A stretch of DNA of 64,000 bases, taken from positions 5,635,501 to 5,699,500 of the forward strand of contig NZ_CP094975.1 in NCBI RefSeq assembly GCF_023509015.1, in the 5' to 3' direction. How positions within the stretch are numbered: position 1 is the stretch's first letter; the number at the start of each line of letters is the position of its first letter. Below, one piece after another: positions 54,201 to 62,276 of this stretch. Position numbers and translations under genes: made by a program. The stretch is from Pseudomonas abieticivorans (GTDB lineage: Bacteria; Pseudomonadota; Gammaproteobacteria; Pseudomonadales; Pseudomonadaceae). The notes below the pieces were generated by a model, which had not been told where the DNA came from, did not search any database, and saw only the letters and a list, made by a program, of their open reading frames with translations.

Positions 54201-56884
54201 CTCAATTGCTGGGCACCCACGGCCAAGGCCATGCCCACGTGCTGGGCCAACGGCACCTCGGGGCTTTTTTTCAACAGGTCCAACAGCATCGCCAACAGCG
54301 GTTGCAGCACGCACATGCCCAGCAAGGCCAGGGTCCAGCCCAGGGGATGGGCACTGTACAGCCAACCCCACGCCAGCATGACCAGCAGGGCGGCCGGCTC
54401 CAGGCTGCGGCGCAGATTATCGAGGATTTTCCAGCGCGCCAGGTCGCCCAGGCCGTTGCGCGCCCAGCGGCCACTGGCCGTCGGCGCCCAGGGCAACACC
54501 CAGGGCAGCAGTTGCCAGTCCCCGCGGATCCAGCGGTGCCGGCGCTTGACGTCGGCGCTGTAGCGCGCCGGGTATTGTTCGTACACCTGCACATCGCTGA
54601 GCAGGCCGGCGCGGGCGTACGAGCCCTCGATCAAGTCGTGGCTGAGGATACGGTTTTCGGGCAGTTGGCCGGCCAGCGCCCGCTCGAAGGCATCAACCTG
54701 GTAGATGCCCTTGCCGATGAACGAACCTTGCTCGAACAGGTCCTGGTACACGTCGGACACCGCGCGGGTGTAGGGGTCGACACCGGCGTCGCTGCCATAG
54801 AGTTGGGCGTAGGGCGAGCGGGTGGCACTGGGTAGGCTGATGCCCACCCGGGGTTGCAGGATGGCATGGCCACTGCGGATGCGCCCGCTGCTGTCATCGA
54901 ACTGCGGCTGGTTCATGGGGTGCATCATGGCGCCGATGCACTGCCCGGCCACGTCGCGCGGCAGCAGGGTGTCGGTGTCCAGGGTGATCACGTAGCGCAC
55001 GCTGGCGAGCGGGGTGATGTCGCCGACGATCAGGCTGAAGCGATCCAGACCCTGGCCGCGCAGCAGGGCGTTGAGTTCGGCGAGCTTGCCGCGCTTGCGC
55101 TCATGGCCCATCCACTGCTGTTGTTGGCGGTTCCAGCGGCGCGGGCGGTGCAACAGGAAAAAGCGGTCCAGGCCGCCGTCCGGGTAGCGCGCATTGAGGG
55201 TGTCGATGCGTTCGCGCGCCAGGCCCAGCAGGGCGTCGTCGTCGGGTTGGTGCTCGCTGGGCGCGTCCATGAAGTCGGTAAGCAAGGCAAAAAACAACTG
55301 CGGGTCGCGGTTGGCCAAGAAACGCACTTCCAGGCCGTCGACCAGCTCTTCGATGTCTGCGCTGCCGGCGATCAAGGTCGGGATGACGACCAGGGTGCGC
55401 GCGGCGGCCGGGATACCTTTGCTGTAGTCAAGGCGCGGCAGCACGCTGGGCGCGACCGTGAGGGTCACCAGCCAGTTGACCAGGCCAATCGCCAAGCGGC
55501 TGGTGGCAAGCACCGCCGCCACGCCCAGCAGCAGCACAGAGGCGGCCGAGGCCATGTGCCGTTCGGCGTCGGCAATGAACGGCCAGGCCAGCAAGGCCGT
55601 GATCAACAGCGCCGGGCACAGGTAGAAGTCCAGTGGCGAGCGCTGCAACAAACGCTTCCAGCGATCAGCCAGGGACACCCCCGCAGCCAGTTGCCGTTCC
55701 AGGGCCAGCAGGCCTGCGCCCACCAAGTAGTAACCCACGTGGGGGCTTGGGCTGGCGACACCTGCGGCCAGCTCGATGGCGGTGCGCGCGACCACGCCTT
55801 CAGTGTGTTTGCAGTGGCGGGCCAGGTGTTCGATCACATGGCGGTAATGGTCGCGGGTGGCAAAATCCATCTGCGCGTAGACGCCCGCCGGGTCAGTGCG
55901 CAAGGTGTGTTCCACCGGGCTCATGGCTTCGACGAACTCGCGCCAATCCACCGCCGTGAGCAGGCGCAGGCTGCCAATGCTGTTGCCGATCGAGACCTGG
56001 TCGGCGGCCTGTTGCTGGGCGTCCAATTGCACCTGGCGTTCAATGTTCAGGCCGGTTTCGCTCAAGGCCTGCTCGATCCAGGCCAGCGGCAGCACCAGGG
56101 CGGCGCTTTGCCCTTGCAGGCGGCGCGCCAGCTCAGCGATGAACGAGGTGCTCAGCGGCGGCCCGGAGCGGGCCATGTCGGCCACCGCCAGCACCACGTT
56201 TTTCACATCTTTTTCGGCGGTGCCGATCAAACGGTCGGCCCAGTCATCGGCCAAGTTGCGGTCTTCCCAGTTAGCCATGACCCGCGACGCCACCCGGCGC
56301 AAATTCTCGATCAGGGCCAGGCGCAGCATGATCGGGATGGCCCACAGCTCGCCCAGTGCCAGCGGGGTGATGCTTTGGTAATGCATCACGAAACGGCTGA
56401 GGCTTTGCGCATCGACGCGCCCATCGCCATGGGCGATGGTTTCCAGGGCAATGTCGTACACCCGGGGCAGGCCTGCCGACGGCCCGTTGGCCAGGCGCGG
56501 CAATTGCCGGCTGTAGCCTTTGGGCAAGTGGGTGCGGGCGGTGCGGATGTGTTCTTCGATCAGGAAGTAATTGTCCAGCAGCCATTCGGCCGCAGGCGTC
56601 GCCCGCCGGGTCGACAGTTGGGCGATGCGCAGTGCTGCGCAACTGCGGTCCAAAATGCCCTGGTTCTCGGTGAGCCGGCCCAGCAGCGAGTCCTTGGCCG
56701 ACAGCGCGCTCAGGCGTTGCTGCTGGGCCAGTTGCACGCCGTGCTGGGCCATCTGGTCGGCGCTGAACAGCTCGGCGCGCAGCAGCGGTTCGTATTCGAA
56801 TTTACGGGCAGTTGGCAACCAGGCTGGCCTTCGCGTCGCGAAGTGGCTGATGGCGGCGAGGGGGCGGGTCCAGAAGCTGTCCAT
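48281..56884 (-). CDS. ndvB: Cyclic beta-1,2-glucan synthase (GT84-GH94, NdvB/Cgs-like)
   Basis: A 2867-residue inner-membrane enzyme, full length for the family. After an N-terminal region come hydrophobic helices (about 410-530), then a GT domain with VITLDTDTLLPRDVAG (metal-binding DxD) and RRHRWIRGDWQLLPW (QxxRW-like). A second helix cluster, a central glycoamylase-like domain (YGIPWGISESGYN region) and two large beta-sandwich repeats follow. The C-terminal GH94 phosphorylase domain has the catalytic MGCGDWNDGMNRVGQHG. It makes and cyclises periplasmic beta-1,2-glucans used in osmoadaptation and host interaction. The ATG at 56884 is chosen by family N-terminus; the ribosome-binding site is weak. 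Confidence 0.93.
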   Translation of the reverse strand: MDSFWTRPLAAISHFATRRPAWLPTARKFEYEPLLRAELFSADQMAQHGVQLAQQQRLSALSAKDSLLGRLTENQGILDRSCAALRIAQLSTRRATPAAEWLLDNYFLIEEHIRTARTHLPKGYSRQLPRLANGPSAGLPRVYDIALETIAHGDGRVDAQSLSRFVMHYQSITPLALGELWAIPIMLRLALIENLRRVASRVMANWEDRNLADDWADRLIGTAEKDVKNVVLAVADMARSGPPLSTSFIAELARRLQGQSAALVLPLAWIEQALSETGLNIERQVQLDAQQQAADQVSIGNSIGSLRLLTAVDWREFVEAMSPVEHTLRTDPAGVYAQMDFATRDHYRHVIEHLARHCKHTEGVVARTAIELAAGVASPSPHVGYYLVGAGLLALERQLAAGVSLADRWKRLLQRSPLDFYLCPALLITALLAWPFIADAERHMASAASVLLLGVAAVLATSRLAIGLVNWLVTLTVAPSVLPRLDYSKGIPAAARTLVVIPTLIAGSADIEELVDGLEVRFLANRDPQLFFALLTDFMDAPSEHQPDDDALLGLARERIDTLNARYPDGGLDRFFLLHRPRRWNRQQQQWMGHERKRGKLAELNALLRGQGLDRFSLIVGDITPLASVRYVITLDTDTLLPRDVAGQCIGAMMHPMNQPQFDDSSGRIRSGHAILQPRVGISLPSATRSPYAQLYGSDAGVDPYTRAVSDVYQDLFEQGSFIGKGIYQVDAFERALAGQLPENRILSHDLIEGSYARAGLLSDVQVYEQYPARYSADVKRRHRWIRGDWQLLPWVLPWAPTASGRWARNGLGDLARWKILDNLRRSLEPAALLVMLAWGWLYSAHPLGWTLALLGMCVLQPLLAMLLDLLKKSPEVPLAQHVGMALAVGAQQLSRTALGLAWLPHEAYYSLDAIARTLWRMAFSKHQLLQWQPSREAERASTNRLPGLFRQMAAGPLLAVVLAALLWPDAPALACAAPFLLAWLAGPALAGWLSRQRLRDHFAPSAQERQFLRVLSRKTWAFFDHHVNPQNNWLPPDNVQEIPQLTVAHRTSPTNIGMALLAHLAAHDFGYLSASRLLQRLALSLETLVQLPRHRRHFYNWYDTQTLQPLLPLYVSTVDSGNLAGLLLTLRPGLLGLADSPLAAPRQRSGLLDTLDTLLQALHAAHLDTHAAQALRDAVHTASQPGELAALLAHLEPLALPADTEAAFWSQALNAHCADLRAELDDYALPAALGPGHLKAATWRQLAALDTDRWAPEHHARVTSVRQLAATRLACAAHLAEQCAQLADMDFSLLYDSQRDLFAIGYNASDNRLDSGYYDLLASEVRLTNFVTIAQGQVPQQAWFTLGRLLSNTGGVPVLLSWTGSMFEYLMPMLVMPNYEGTLLDQTCRGAVALQIDYGQQLGIPWGISESGYNTMDAHFNYQYRAFGVPGLGLKRGLGEDLVVAPYASALALMVDPQAACRNLQRLASQGCAGRFGLYEAVDFTEARLPRGQRYAVVQSFMAHHQGMSLLALTSLLLDQPMQRRFESDPQFQATALLLQERVPKTAAHFLHASQAPAVDEAARQQESHLRVFADPGRKRPAIQLLSNGRYHVMVSSGGGGYSRHNDTAVTRWQEDITCDNWGSFCYLRDVATGTFWSAAHQPTRHEPDSHEAIFSDARAEFRVRTQDFDSHMEIVISPEDDIELRRLHLTNRGRTRRTLELTSYAEVVLAPAISDAMHPAFSKLFVQTELLPELQAIICTRRPRASNEAVPWMCHLLAAHGVDIQAISYETDRARFIGRGRTLAAPAALDAAVERLSGSAGAVLDPIVAIRCRISLEPGQTATLDLVTGIASQREGCVQLIQKYRDRHLADRVFDLAWTHSQVLLRQLNASLAEARLYEQMASSILYANASLRADNGVLKANRRNQSSLWGQAISGDLPIVLLQITTQENIELVQQLVKAHAYWRQKGLVVDLVIWNEDQAGYRQQLQDLIMGLVTSGSEAALIDRPGGIFVRPAQQLSQDDRTLMLSVARLVLSEGHGSLAEQVHRRRAVPPFTPLVPSRELPAPPREPVLLPTVPGLQLENQYGGFSADGREYVMTLRPGQSTPAPWANVLANRQFGSVISEAGGAYTWAENAHEYRLTPWHNDPVSDSSGEAIYIRDEETGHFWSPTPLPCPGSGSYRTRHGFGYSVFEHSEHGIDSELWVFVALDAPIKFTQLKLHNRSGRPRKLSVTSYVEWVLADLRGKSAMHVVTEADPFSGALFARNAYSIEFGERVAFLDGDAQERSFSGDRTEFLGRNGSLKAPLAMTQTRLSGRSGGGLDPCAALQNQITLEDGQRQEVVFRLGAGKDANEATRWVQQFRGTRAAGVELDAVRAYWQRLLGVIQVQTPEPSLDVMVNGWLMYQVIACRFLGRSGYYQSGGAIGFRDQLQDSMAMLHADPAAVRRHLVLCAGHQYLEGDVQHWWQPPLDRGVRTGCSDDFLWLALATSRYVQVTGDLSVLDEPAGYLEGRPLAAGEESYYDLPGHSPVTETLYQHCVRALEHSLARGVHGLPLMGCGDWNDGMNRVGQHGLGESVWLGFFGYEVLQQFARLAQVHGDSAVALRCAQQATRLQSALEQQAWDGNWYRRAWFDDGQLLGSAGNGECQIDSISQSWAVLSGAAAPARQRCAMQSVNTHLVRRDLHAILLLDPPFDKGTLDPGYIKGYVPGVRENGGQYTHAAVWASMAFARLGDSARAWELTQLINPANLPANRMATYKVEPYVMAADVYGAAPHAGRGGWTWYTGSAGWMYRLIVESLLGLTRNAATLRLEPLLPAGWPGFTLHYRQGNATYHIQVQAAATSLLTLDGRQLPGGELELVDDGLEHWVQALCLQPSLKEYPEVAALPH

Positions 56885-57143
56885 AGTATTCCAGGCGTGA
56901 CGCGCGCAATGAGGGCTGAGTGTGGGCTGTGGCTGGGTTAGTGGTCTGTGCGCTGGCACACATAGGTGCTGCCCGGCGCGTCTCCCACGCGCAAACACTA
57001 GGGGCACCGGGCCAAATCACGGCGCCGGCCTTGAGGCTGGCAACGTCGCCAATTCGAGGTTCGAGCAGGTTGCCGATCAGAGTCATGACGCGGGCACGGC
57101 CGCTGCAATCAGTAAAACGTCGATTGAGCGGCTATTGCTGAAA

Positions 57144-57185
57144 CGATATGGTTATATCGCTAGATCACAACGATATAAAACGCTA
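57144..57185. promoter_or_regulatory. AT-rich inverted repeats upstream of the TauE/SafE gene
   Basis: CGATAT-GGTT-ATATCG (57144-57159) is followed by ACGATATAAAACGCTATAA (from 57170), repeating the ATATCG/CGATAT half-site. This AT-rich spot stands out in a GC-rich 366-bp gap and probably holds the promoter and an operator. No other gene is seen in 56885-57250. Confidence 0.4.
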
Positions 57186-57250
57186 TAAAAAATGCCGCTA
57201 TGCTGCCGGCCAGATTTCAGCAGGTTGCGCGTGCCGCGCAGGACATGACG

Positions 57251-58036
57251 ATGGATGTGGGTAATTTCGGTTTTGTAGTAGCAGGCTTGATCGTCGGTTT
57301 TGTGGTCGGCATGACCGGTGTCGGAGGGGGCTCCCTGATGACCCCGATTCTCTTGTGGTTCGGCATCAACCCGGCGACCGCCGTGGGTACGGATTTGCTG
57401 TACGCCGCCATCACCAAGTCCGGTGGGGTGTGGGTGCACAAGAAAAACGACAACATCGACTGGAAAATCACCGGCTGGCTGACCTTGGGCAGCGTGCCGG
57501 CAGTGGCCGTGACCTTGTGGTTCCTGAGCCACCTGCACGCCGATGCGCAGGCGATGAACGCGGTGATCAAACAGGCCTTGGGCGTGGTGTTGCTGCTCAC
57601 GGCCATGGCCATCCTGTTCAAGAAGCAATTGCTGGCCTTTGCCCAGAAGCACGCCGGGGATCATTACTCCTTGAGCGACCGCAACCTCAACGGCTTGACC
57701 GTGGTGACCGGGGTGGTGCTTGGCGTGATGGTGGCCCTGACCTCCATCGGCGCTGGCGCGCTGGGCACCGTGGCGCTGTTTTTGCTGTACCCCTTTTTAC
57801 CCACCCGTCGCCTGGTGGGCACCGAAATCGCCCACGCCGTGCCCCTGACCCTGGTCGCAGGCCTGGGCCACGCCAGCATGGGCAACATGGACTGGCACTT
57901 GCTGGGCTTCCTGTTGATGGGCTCGTTGCCGGGTATTTACATCGGCAGCCATTTGACCGGGCGCATTCCTGATGGGGTGTTGCGGCCGTGTTTAGCGGTG
58001 ATGCTGGTGGCGATTGGGTATAAGTTGGCGTTTTGA
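57251..58036 (+). CDS. TauE/SafE family anion permease
   Basis: A 261-residue inner-membrane protein with about eight helices. The two family repeats are FVVAGLIVGFVVGMTGVGGG with GTDLLYAAITKSGG, and TSIGAGALGTVALFLLYPFL with VGTEIAHAVPLTLVAGLGH. Members export sulfite, sulfoacetate or other organosulfur or anionic compounds; none is specified here. An ATG at 57251 has AGGA 8 nt before it; the ATG at 57245 is too close to it. A terminator follows. Confidence 0.87.
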   Translation: MDVGNFGFVVAGLIVGFVVGMTGVGGGSLMTPILLWFGINPATAVGTDLLYAAITKSGGVWVHKKNDNIDWKITGWLTLGSVPAVAVTLWFLSHLHADAQAMNAVIKQALGVVLLLTAMAILFKKQLLAFAQKHAGDHYSLSDRNLNGLTVVTGVVLGVMVALTSIGAGALGTVALFLLYPFLPTRRLVGTEIAHAVPLTLVAGLGHASMGNMDWHLLGFLLMGSLPGIYIGSHLTGRIPDGVLRPCLAVMLVAIGYKLAF

Positions 58037-58057
58037 GGGCGACGTTTCGGGTGGCAG

Positions 58058-58080
58058 AGAGGGTTTGGATTACCCTCTTT
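58058..58080 (+). terminator. Rho-independent terminator after the TauE/SafE gene
   Basis: AGAGGGT-TTGGATT-ACCCTCT forms a perfect 7-bp stem with a 7-nt loop, starting 22 bp past the stop and followed by a short T pair. The stem is good; the T-tract is short. Confidence 0.55.
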
Positions 58081-58152
58081 GCGCCTCGATTAACACGTTT
58101 AGCAAGTGGGCCTTGAAATGATTGAAACTTGGCATATCGATTCGATCGGGCT

Positions 58153-58791
58153 CTATGGCCCCGACATGACCGCCTCTGCTAGCTGACTGGAAGTAGTGGC
58201 ACCCGCCAGCGCAACCCCCAACTGTGTTTTCAACGAATGGGGAGCGTCATCGTTACCTGATTCGTTTTCCAATTGTGCACAATGCTGATATTTAGGCTCG
58301 CGGCAGGCGCACAATAACCAAGCCTCGGATTTGGGTTGGGGCAACATTGGCACACCTAGAGTCGATCCTCCAGCGGCAAAGCCTTTTAGCATTGATCCCC
58401 ACTTAGCTTGCCATTCGCCTCGGCCGGAAGATTGCGTGCCATCGGCATCTCGGAACAGTAGAGGTATAACTCGATCGCCTTGTTCCTGCTGCAGTTGTTC
58501 GGCCATGAGCGCCAAGCGTTTTGCATTTTCGTAGTAGTAACCTGACTCCTTCGGCTTATTCTTGCCCGGTGCGCGCAATTGACGGCCATGGTGCTTGGGG
58601 TGCGACTCAATCAGTTCGGCCTTGGACACGAACCGCACCCGTTGATAATCCAGCAAGGAATAGTCGACGCAGGCTTCGATCAGTTGATCGATAATAATCG
58701 TCATGGGACCGGGCTTGAACTCTGGCCCGTCGACTCCCGGGTGAACAGCACCTATATCTGATGGACCTTCGCCACTCACCATCAGTAGCAT
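58153..58791 (-). CDS. TOPRIM-like (DUF4276/DUF4435-type) partner of the AAA ATPase
   Basis: A 212-residue protein. The N-terminal MLLMVSGEGPSDIG holds a glutamate (E8) after a hydrophobic strand, and LLFRDADGTQ (D115, D117) is a DxD after a second strand. PMLPQPKSEAWLLCA follows. This E...DxD pattern is that of TOPRIM nucleases found beside OLD/PARIS-type ATPases. Its ATG shares one base with the ATPase stop (TGATG), so translation is coupled. It is lower in GC than its surroundings. The domain call is by motif only; the family is not certain. Confidence 0.6.
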   Translation of the reverse strand: MLLMVSGEGPSDIGAVHPGVDGPEFKPGPMTIIIDQLIEACVDYSLLDYQRVRFVSKAELIESHPKHHGRQLRAPGKNKPKESGYYYENAKRLALMAEQLQQEQGDRVIPLLFRDADGTQSSGRGEWQAKWGSMLKGFAAGGSTLGVPMLPQPKSEAWLLCACREPKYQHCAQLENESGNDDAPHSLKTQLGVALAGATTSSQLAEAVMSGP

Positions 58792-59992
58792 CAGCTTCGG
58801 CCCTTCTTGGCGTGAGCAATTTCATCAGGCAGCAGCTTAAGGTCGGTATCGACGAACACCTCACCAGGACCCATGACCGTAAATTTTTCTGCCACGGACG
58901 CAATGCTGAAAAATGGAACAGCTCGGGTCTTTCCATCCAGCGTTTTATAGATCAATTGCACACCGCTGCGTGCAACGTCGTCTTCTAGATAGTTGAGGAT
59001 CATCGGGCTGTGGGTGGTGACCATGATTTGCTGGTGAGCGTTCACGAGGTAGTCGAGCAGGAACTCGATCAATTCGGGGTTAATGCCATTTTCAATTTCG
59101 TCGAACAGCATGAATTCATGGGCGGATAAGGTTTCCGCCAAAATGGCCATCAGCCTGAGCATGCCATCGTTGATGTGTCGTGCTTCAGTGCTGAACCGAA
59201 CGCCTGCGTATTCTTCCTGGATACCTAGCGATTTCCAGCCCGCACGTAAGGCCGACAATTCAAAGCCTTTGAGCTGAGGGTATTGTTGCTGCAAGAGCGC
59301 CAGCAGTTGACCTTGCTGCTCGAGCGGAAGCTGATGAATGAACGCTGATAGTTTTTCTCCGGCAAAACCCAGATTGCCCTGAGATTCACGCGATTTTCGC
59401 CGCAACTGCTGAGGGGAAAGTGCATCCAGCGAGGTCATGCTGGAAATGAAACGCTTGACCGTGCGCAGGTCGTCATTGAGCACTGACTCTTGAGGAGCGA
59501 CAGCATTGAACCCTGATAATCGAAATTGATATCACCTAGGGCAAGGGTTTTTGATTGCGACTGAATGTGTTCAATAATCGAGTAGCGGCCATCGTCCACT
59601 TTCATGAACGTAGTGTCGGCGATCTCGAGTGTTTCCTGGGTGCATCGAAGCAAACTTCGATTAAAGCTGCCTTTCCACCGAACCTCTTTCCCACCCAGCT
59701 CGAAAACCACTTCAAAACTGATGTTGCTTACTTTGCTAAGCTTGGATTTGAGGTCGATCGCTTCCCACTCGCGATTTTTCAGCCACCCCGAAAGGTCGCC
59801 TTTCATCTGTTGGCAAAGAAAGTCCAAAGCCTGAAGGACAGTTGATTTGCCAGCGCCGTTGAGCCCCACCAGACAGGTAAACTTTGTCAGGGCCATTTCA
59901 AAACCGACCAGTGATTTGAAATTATCAATGCTGAATTTACAGAGGCGAATGCTCTGTTCACTGGCAACTTTTCCATCGTCTTGGCGGCTCAT
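58791..59992 (-). pseudogene. AAA/OLD-type ATPase, split by a frameshift
   Basis: Two overlapping frames make one RecF/OLD-like ATPase of about 400 residues. The first (59992 to about 59490) has FSIDNFKSLVGFEMALTKF and Walker A VGLNGAGKST. The second (to 58791) has the signature-like STEARHINDGMLRLMAILAE, Walker B FMLFDEIENGINPELIEF and the switch histidine in VTTHSPMIL. Adding one base near 59489-59492 joins LSLLK to ESVLNDDLRT in one frame, so a single-base deletion is the likely cause. The downstream TOPRIM-like gene is intact. The pair resembles ATPase-plus-TOPRIM phage-defence modules. Confidence 0.75.
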
Positions 59993-60105
59993 GCTCTCTC
60001 CTGCTTCCCAACGTATCAGCCGATAACATTATCACAGGCCATAGCGCTCCGGGTCGGCTATAACAGACGACAAAGAAGGCGTGGCAAGCACGCCCCACCA
60101 TTACG

Positions 60106-60477
60106 TCATACCCAACGGTCATTGACCGCCGTGCGCTCACCTCCCGCATCCCCGGTATTGAATACCCCTCGCGGTTCGATCAACAGAAGCTTCACCTCCT
60201 GTGCCGCGCACGGGCGGTGCTCCACCCCCTTGGGCACCACGTACATCTCGCCGGCGTTGACCTCGACCACGCCGTCGCGCAGCTCGATGCGCAATTGGCC
60301 TTGCAGCACGATAAACGCCTCGTCGGTGTCGGCGTGGGCGTGCCAGATGAATTCCCCTTCCAACAACGCCAGTTTGAACTGGTAGTCGTTCATTTCGGCG
60401 ATGACCCGGGGCGACCACTGGGCGTCGATCAGGCTGTATTTGTGGGCGAAGTTGATGGCGGTGTGTTGTTCGGTCAT
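60106..60477 (-). CDS. Small cupin-domain protein
   Basis: A 123-residue single-domain cupin. The metal-binding motif 1 is FIWHAHADTDEAFIVLQGQL (His, His, Glu) and motif 2 is MYVVPKGVEHRPCA (His). No signal peptide is present. Such small cupins act as isomerases, dioxygenase-like enzymes or ligand-binding proteins; no specific role can be assigned. It lies 74 bp downstream of the AraC regulator gene on the same strand and may be co-expressed. Confidence 0.86.
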   Translation of the reverse strand: MTEQHTAINFAHKYSLIDAQWSPRVIAEMNDYQFKLALLEGEFIWHAHADTDEAFIVLQGQLRIELRDGVVEVNAGEMYVVPKGVEHRPCAAQEVKLLLIEPRGVFNTGDAGGERTAVNDRWV

Positions 60478-60551
60478 GAGGTCTGGCTCGTGTGATGGAT
60501 GACGAGCACCTTAGTCAGCCATCGCACACCGGTCTTGCATGATCGTGCAAG

Positions 60552-61364
60552 TTAACGCGGGCCCAACATCTTCAGCCATCGCGCCGGCGCCACGCCGTAG
60601 GTCTGGGTGTACTGGCGGGTCATGTGGCTCTGGTCGAAAAAACCTGTGGCCAGGGCCGCATCGGTGATCGTATGGCCGGCCAGCATCAGGTGCCGCACAC
60701 GGTCCAGCCGGCGTTGGGTGATGTAGCGGTAGGGGCTGGTGCCATACAGCGCGCGGAAATCCCGTGACAAACTCCAGCGGTCGCGGCCGCAGGCCTTGCT
60801 CAGGTCGTCCAGGGTGATGGTGGTGCAGAGGGTCGCGTGAATGAACGCGCGGGCCCGTTCTGCCGCCTGGAAATCAAAGGCACGGCGGCCCCGGCGATTT
60901 CCGGCGGCGGCGTCCAGGGCGTGGGCCAGGTCGAAAATCGCGTCGTCTTCCTGCAGGGGGTCGAGGGCGTTGTCCATGCCTTGCAGCAAGCTTTCGCTGG
61001 CGGCGAACAGGCGTGGGTCGGCACTGATGCCACCCTTGATAAAGGGCAGTGCCTTGCCGCCCAGTACCTGTTGGATCAGCGCAGGCTCAACGTAGATCAT
61101 CCGGTAGTGAAAACCGGCCTCGGTACCGGCTTCGCCGTCGTGCAACTCATCGGGGTGCAGCACCAGGGTCGCGCCCGGCAAGCTGTGGCAGCGGCCATTG
61201 CGGTAGTTGAAGCTTTGCACGCCGGCCAGGGTGCGGCCGATGGCGTAGGTGTCGTGGCGATGCGGCGTGTAGCCGTGGCCGGCGAAATACGCCTCGATGC
61301 GTTCGGTCTTGGTGGGTTGCGCGGCGCGGACGATCCAGTCCTTGGCGCCGGAATGCTTGGCCAT
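60552..61364 (-). CDS. AraC family transcriptional regulator
   Basis: A 270-residue regulator with an N-terminal AraC-type cupin sensor (YTPHRHDTYAIGRTLAGVQS, LHPDELHDGEAG) and a C-terminal double HTH (ITLDDLSKACGRDRWSLSRD; ATGFFDQSHMTRQYTQTYGV). It resembles AraC proteins that control exporters or small metabolic genes. The ATG at 61364 is used. It is divergent from the trans-aconitate methyltransferase gene by 103 bp. Confidence 0.9.
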   Translation of the reverse strand: MAKHSGAKDWIVRAAQPTKTERIEAYFAGHGYTPHRHDTYAIGRTLAGVQSFNYRNGRCHSLPGATLVLHPDELHDGEAGTEAGFHYRMIYVEPALIQQVLGGKALPFIKGGISADPRLFAASESLLQGMDNALDPLQEDDAIFDLAHALDAAAGNRRGRRAFDFQAAERARAFIHATLCTTITLDDLSKACGRDRWSLSRDFRALYGTSPYRYITQRRLDRVRHLMLAGHTITDAALATGFFDQSHMTRQYTQTYGVAPARWLKMLGPR

Positions 61365-61467
61365 GGGGCAGGGTCCGGAGGGGGTGTCCTATGATGTTAT
61401 CCATTTGTGCTCTTGGGCATCAAGGCTTAGGCTTTGCGCACCCCCCCGCGATGAAGGCTCACCCTCG

Positions 61468-62232
61468 ATGACCTGGTCTGCCCAGCAGTACTCCAAATTC
61501 GAACAGCAGCGCACGCGCCCGGTGATTGACCTGGTGGCGGCCATCCCGACCCGCGAAGTGCGCACCGCGGTTGACCTGGGTTGCGGCCCGGGCAACTCCA
61601 CCGAGGTGCTGGCTGCGCAGTTTCCCCAAGCCCTGGTCAGCGGCCTGGACAGCTCCGACGACATGCTGGTCAGTGCCCGCGAGCGCCTGCCGGGCGTGGG
61701 TTTCGAGCAGGCCGACATCGCTACCTGGAGCCCAGGCAAAACCTTTGACGTGATCCTGGCCAATGCTTCACTGCAGTGGGTGCCCGAGCACGCCACGCTG
61801 TACCCGCGGCTGGTCAGCCTGTTGACCCCCGGTGGCAGCCTGGCGGTGCAGACGCCGGACAACCTTGAAGAGCCGGCGCACCGGCTGGCCCGTCAGGTGG
61901 CTGCCGAAGGCCCATGGGCCAGCACCATCGGCGCGGTCAAACACCCTGAGCGCCATGGCGCGACGTTCTACTATGAGTTGTTGCAGGGCCATTGCAGCAG
62001 CGTGGACGTGTGGCGCACCACCTACCATCACCCCCTGGAAGGCGGGGCGGCGGCGGTGGTTGAGTGGTTCAAGGGCTCGGCGTTGCGGCCTTACCTGGAA
62101 CCGCTGGGCGCTGAAGACAAAGCGGCCTTTCTGGCCCGTTACCTGGCGCTGATCAGCGAGGCGTACCCAGCCTTGGCAGACGGCACGGTGTTGCTGCCGT
62201 TTCCACGGTTGTTTGTGGTGTCCACGCGCTGA
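61468..62232 (+). CDS. tam: Trans-aconitate 2-methyltransferase
   Basis: A 254-residue SAM-dependent methyltransferase. It starts MTWSAQQYSKFEQQRTRPVI and has SAM motif I VDLGCGPGNSTEVLA, then LDSSDDML and ADIATWSPGKTFDVILANASLQWV, all diagnostic for Tam. The enzyme methylates trans-aconitate, a spontaneous inhibitor of the TCA cycle. Length equals E. coli Tam within two residues, which fixes the ATG at 61468; the upstream frame is noise. Confidence 0.93.
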   Translation: MTWSAQQYSKFEQQRTRPVIDLVAAIPTREVRTAVDLGCGPGNSTEVLAAQFPQALVSGLDSSDDMLVSARERLPGVGFEQADIATWSPGKTFDVILANASLQWVPEHATLYPRLVSLLTPGGSLAVQTPDNLEEPAHRLARQVAAEGPWASTIGAVKHPERHGATFYYELLQGHCSSVDVWRTTYHHPLEGGAAAVVEWFKGSALRPYLEPLGAEDKAAFLARYLALISEAYPALADGTVLLPFPRLFVVSTR

Positions 62233-62276
62233 GCGAAGTGCCCGTTGATCCGGCACAGTTCACGTTCTGCAACAAA

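Noticed and set aside
48623..56941. Several very long plus-strand ORFs across the glucan synthase region
   Set aside because: All are antisense to one continuous family-matched gene of 2867 residues and show no domain of their own.
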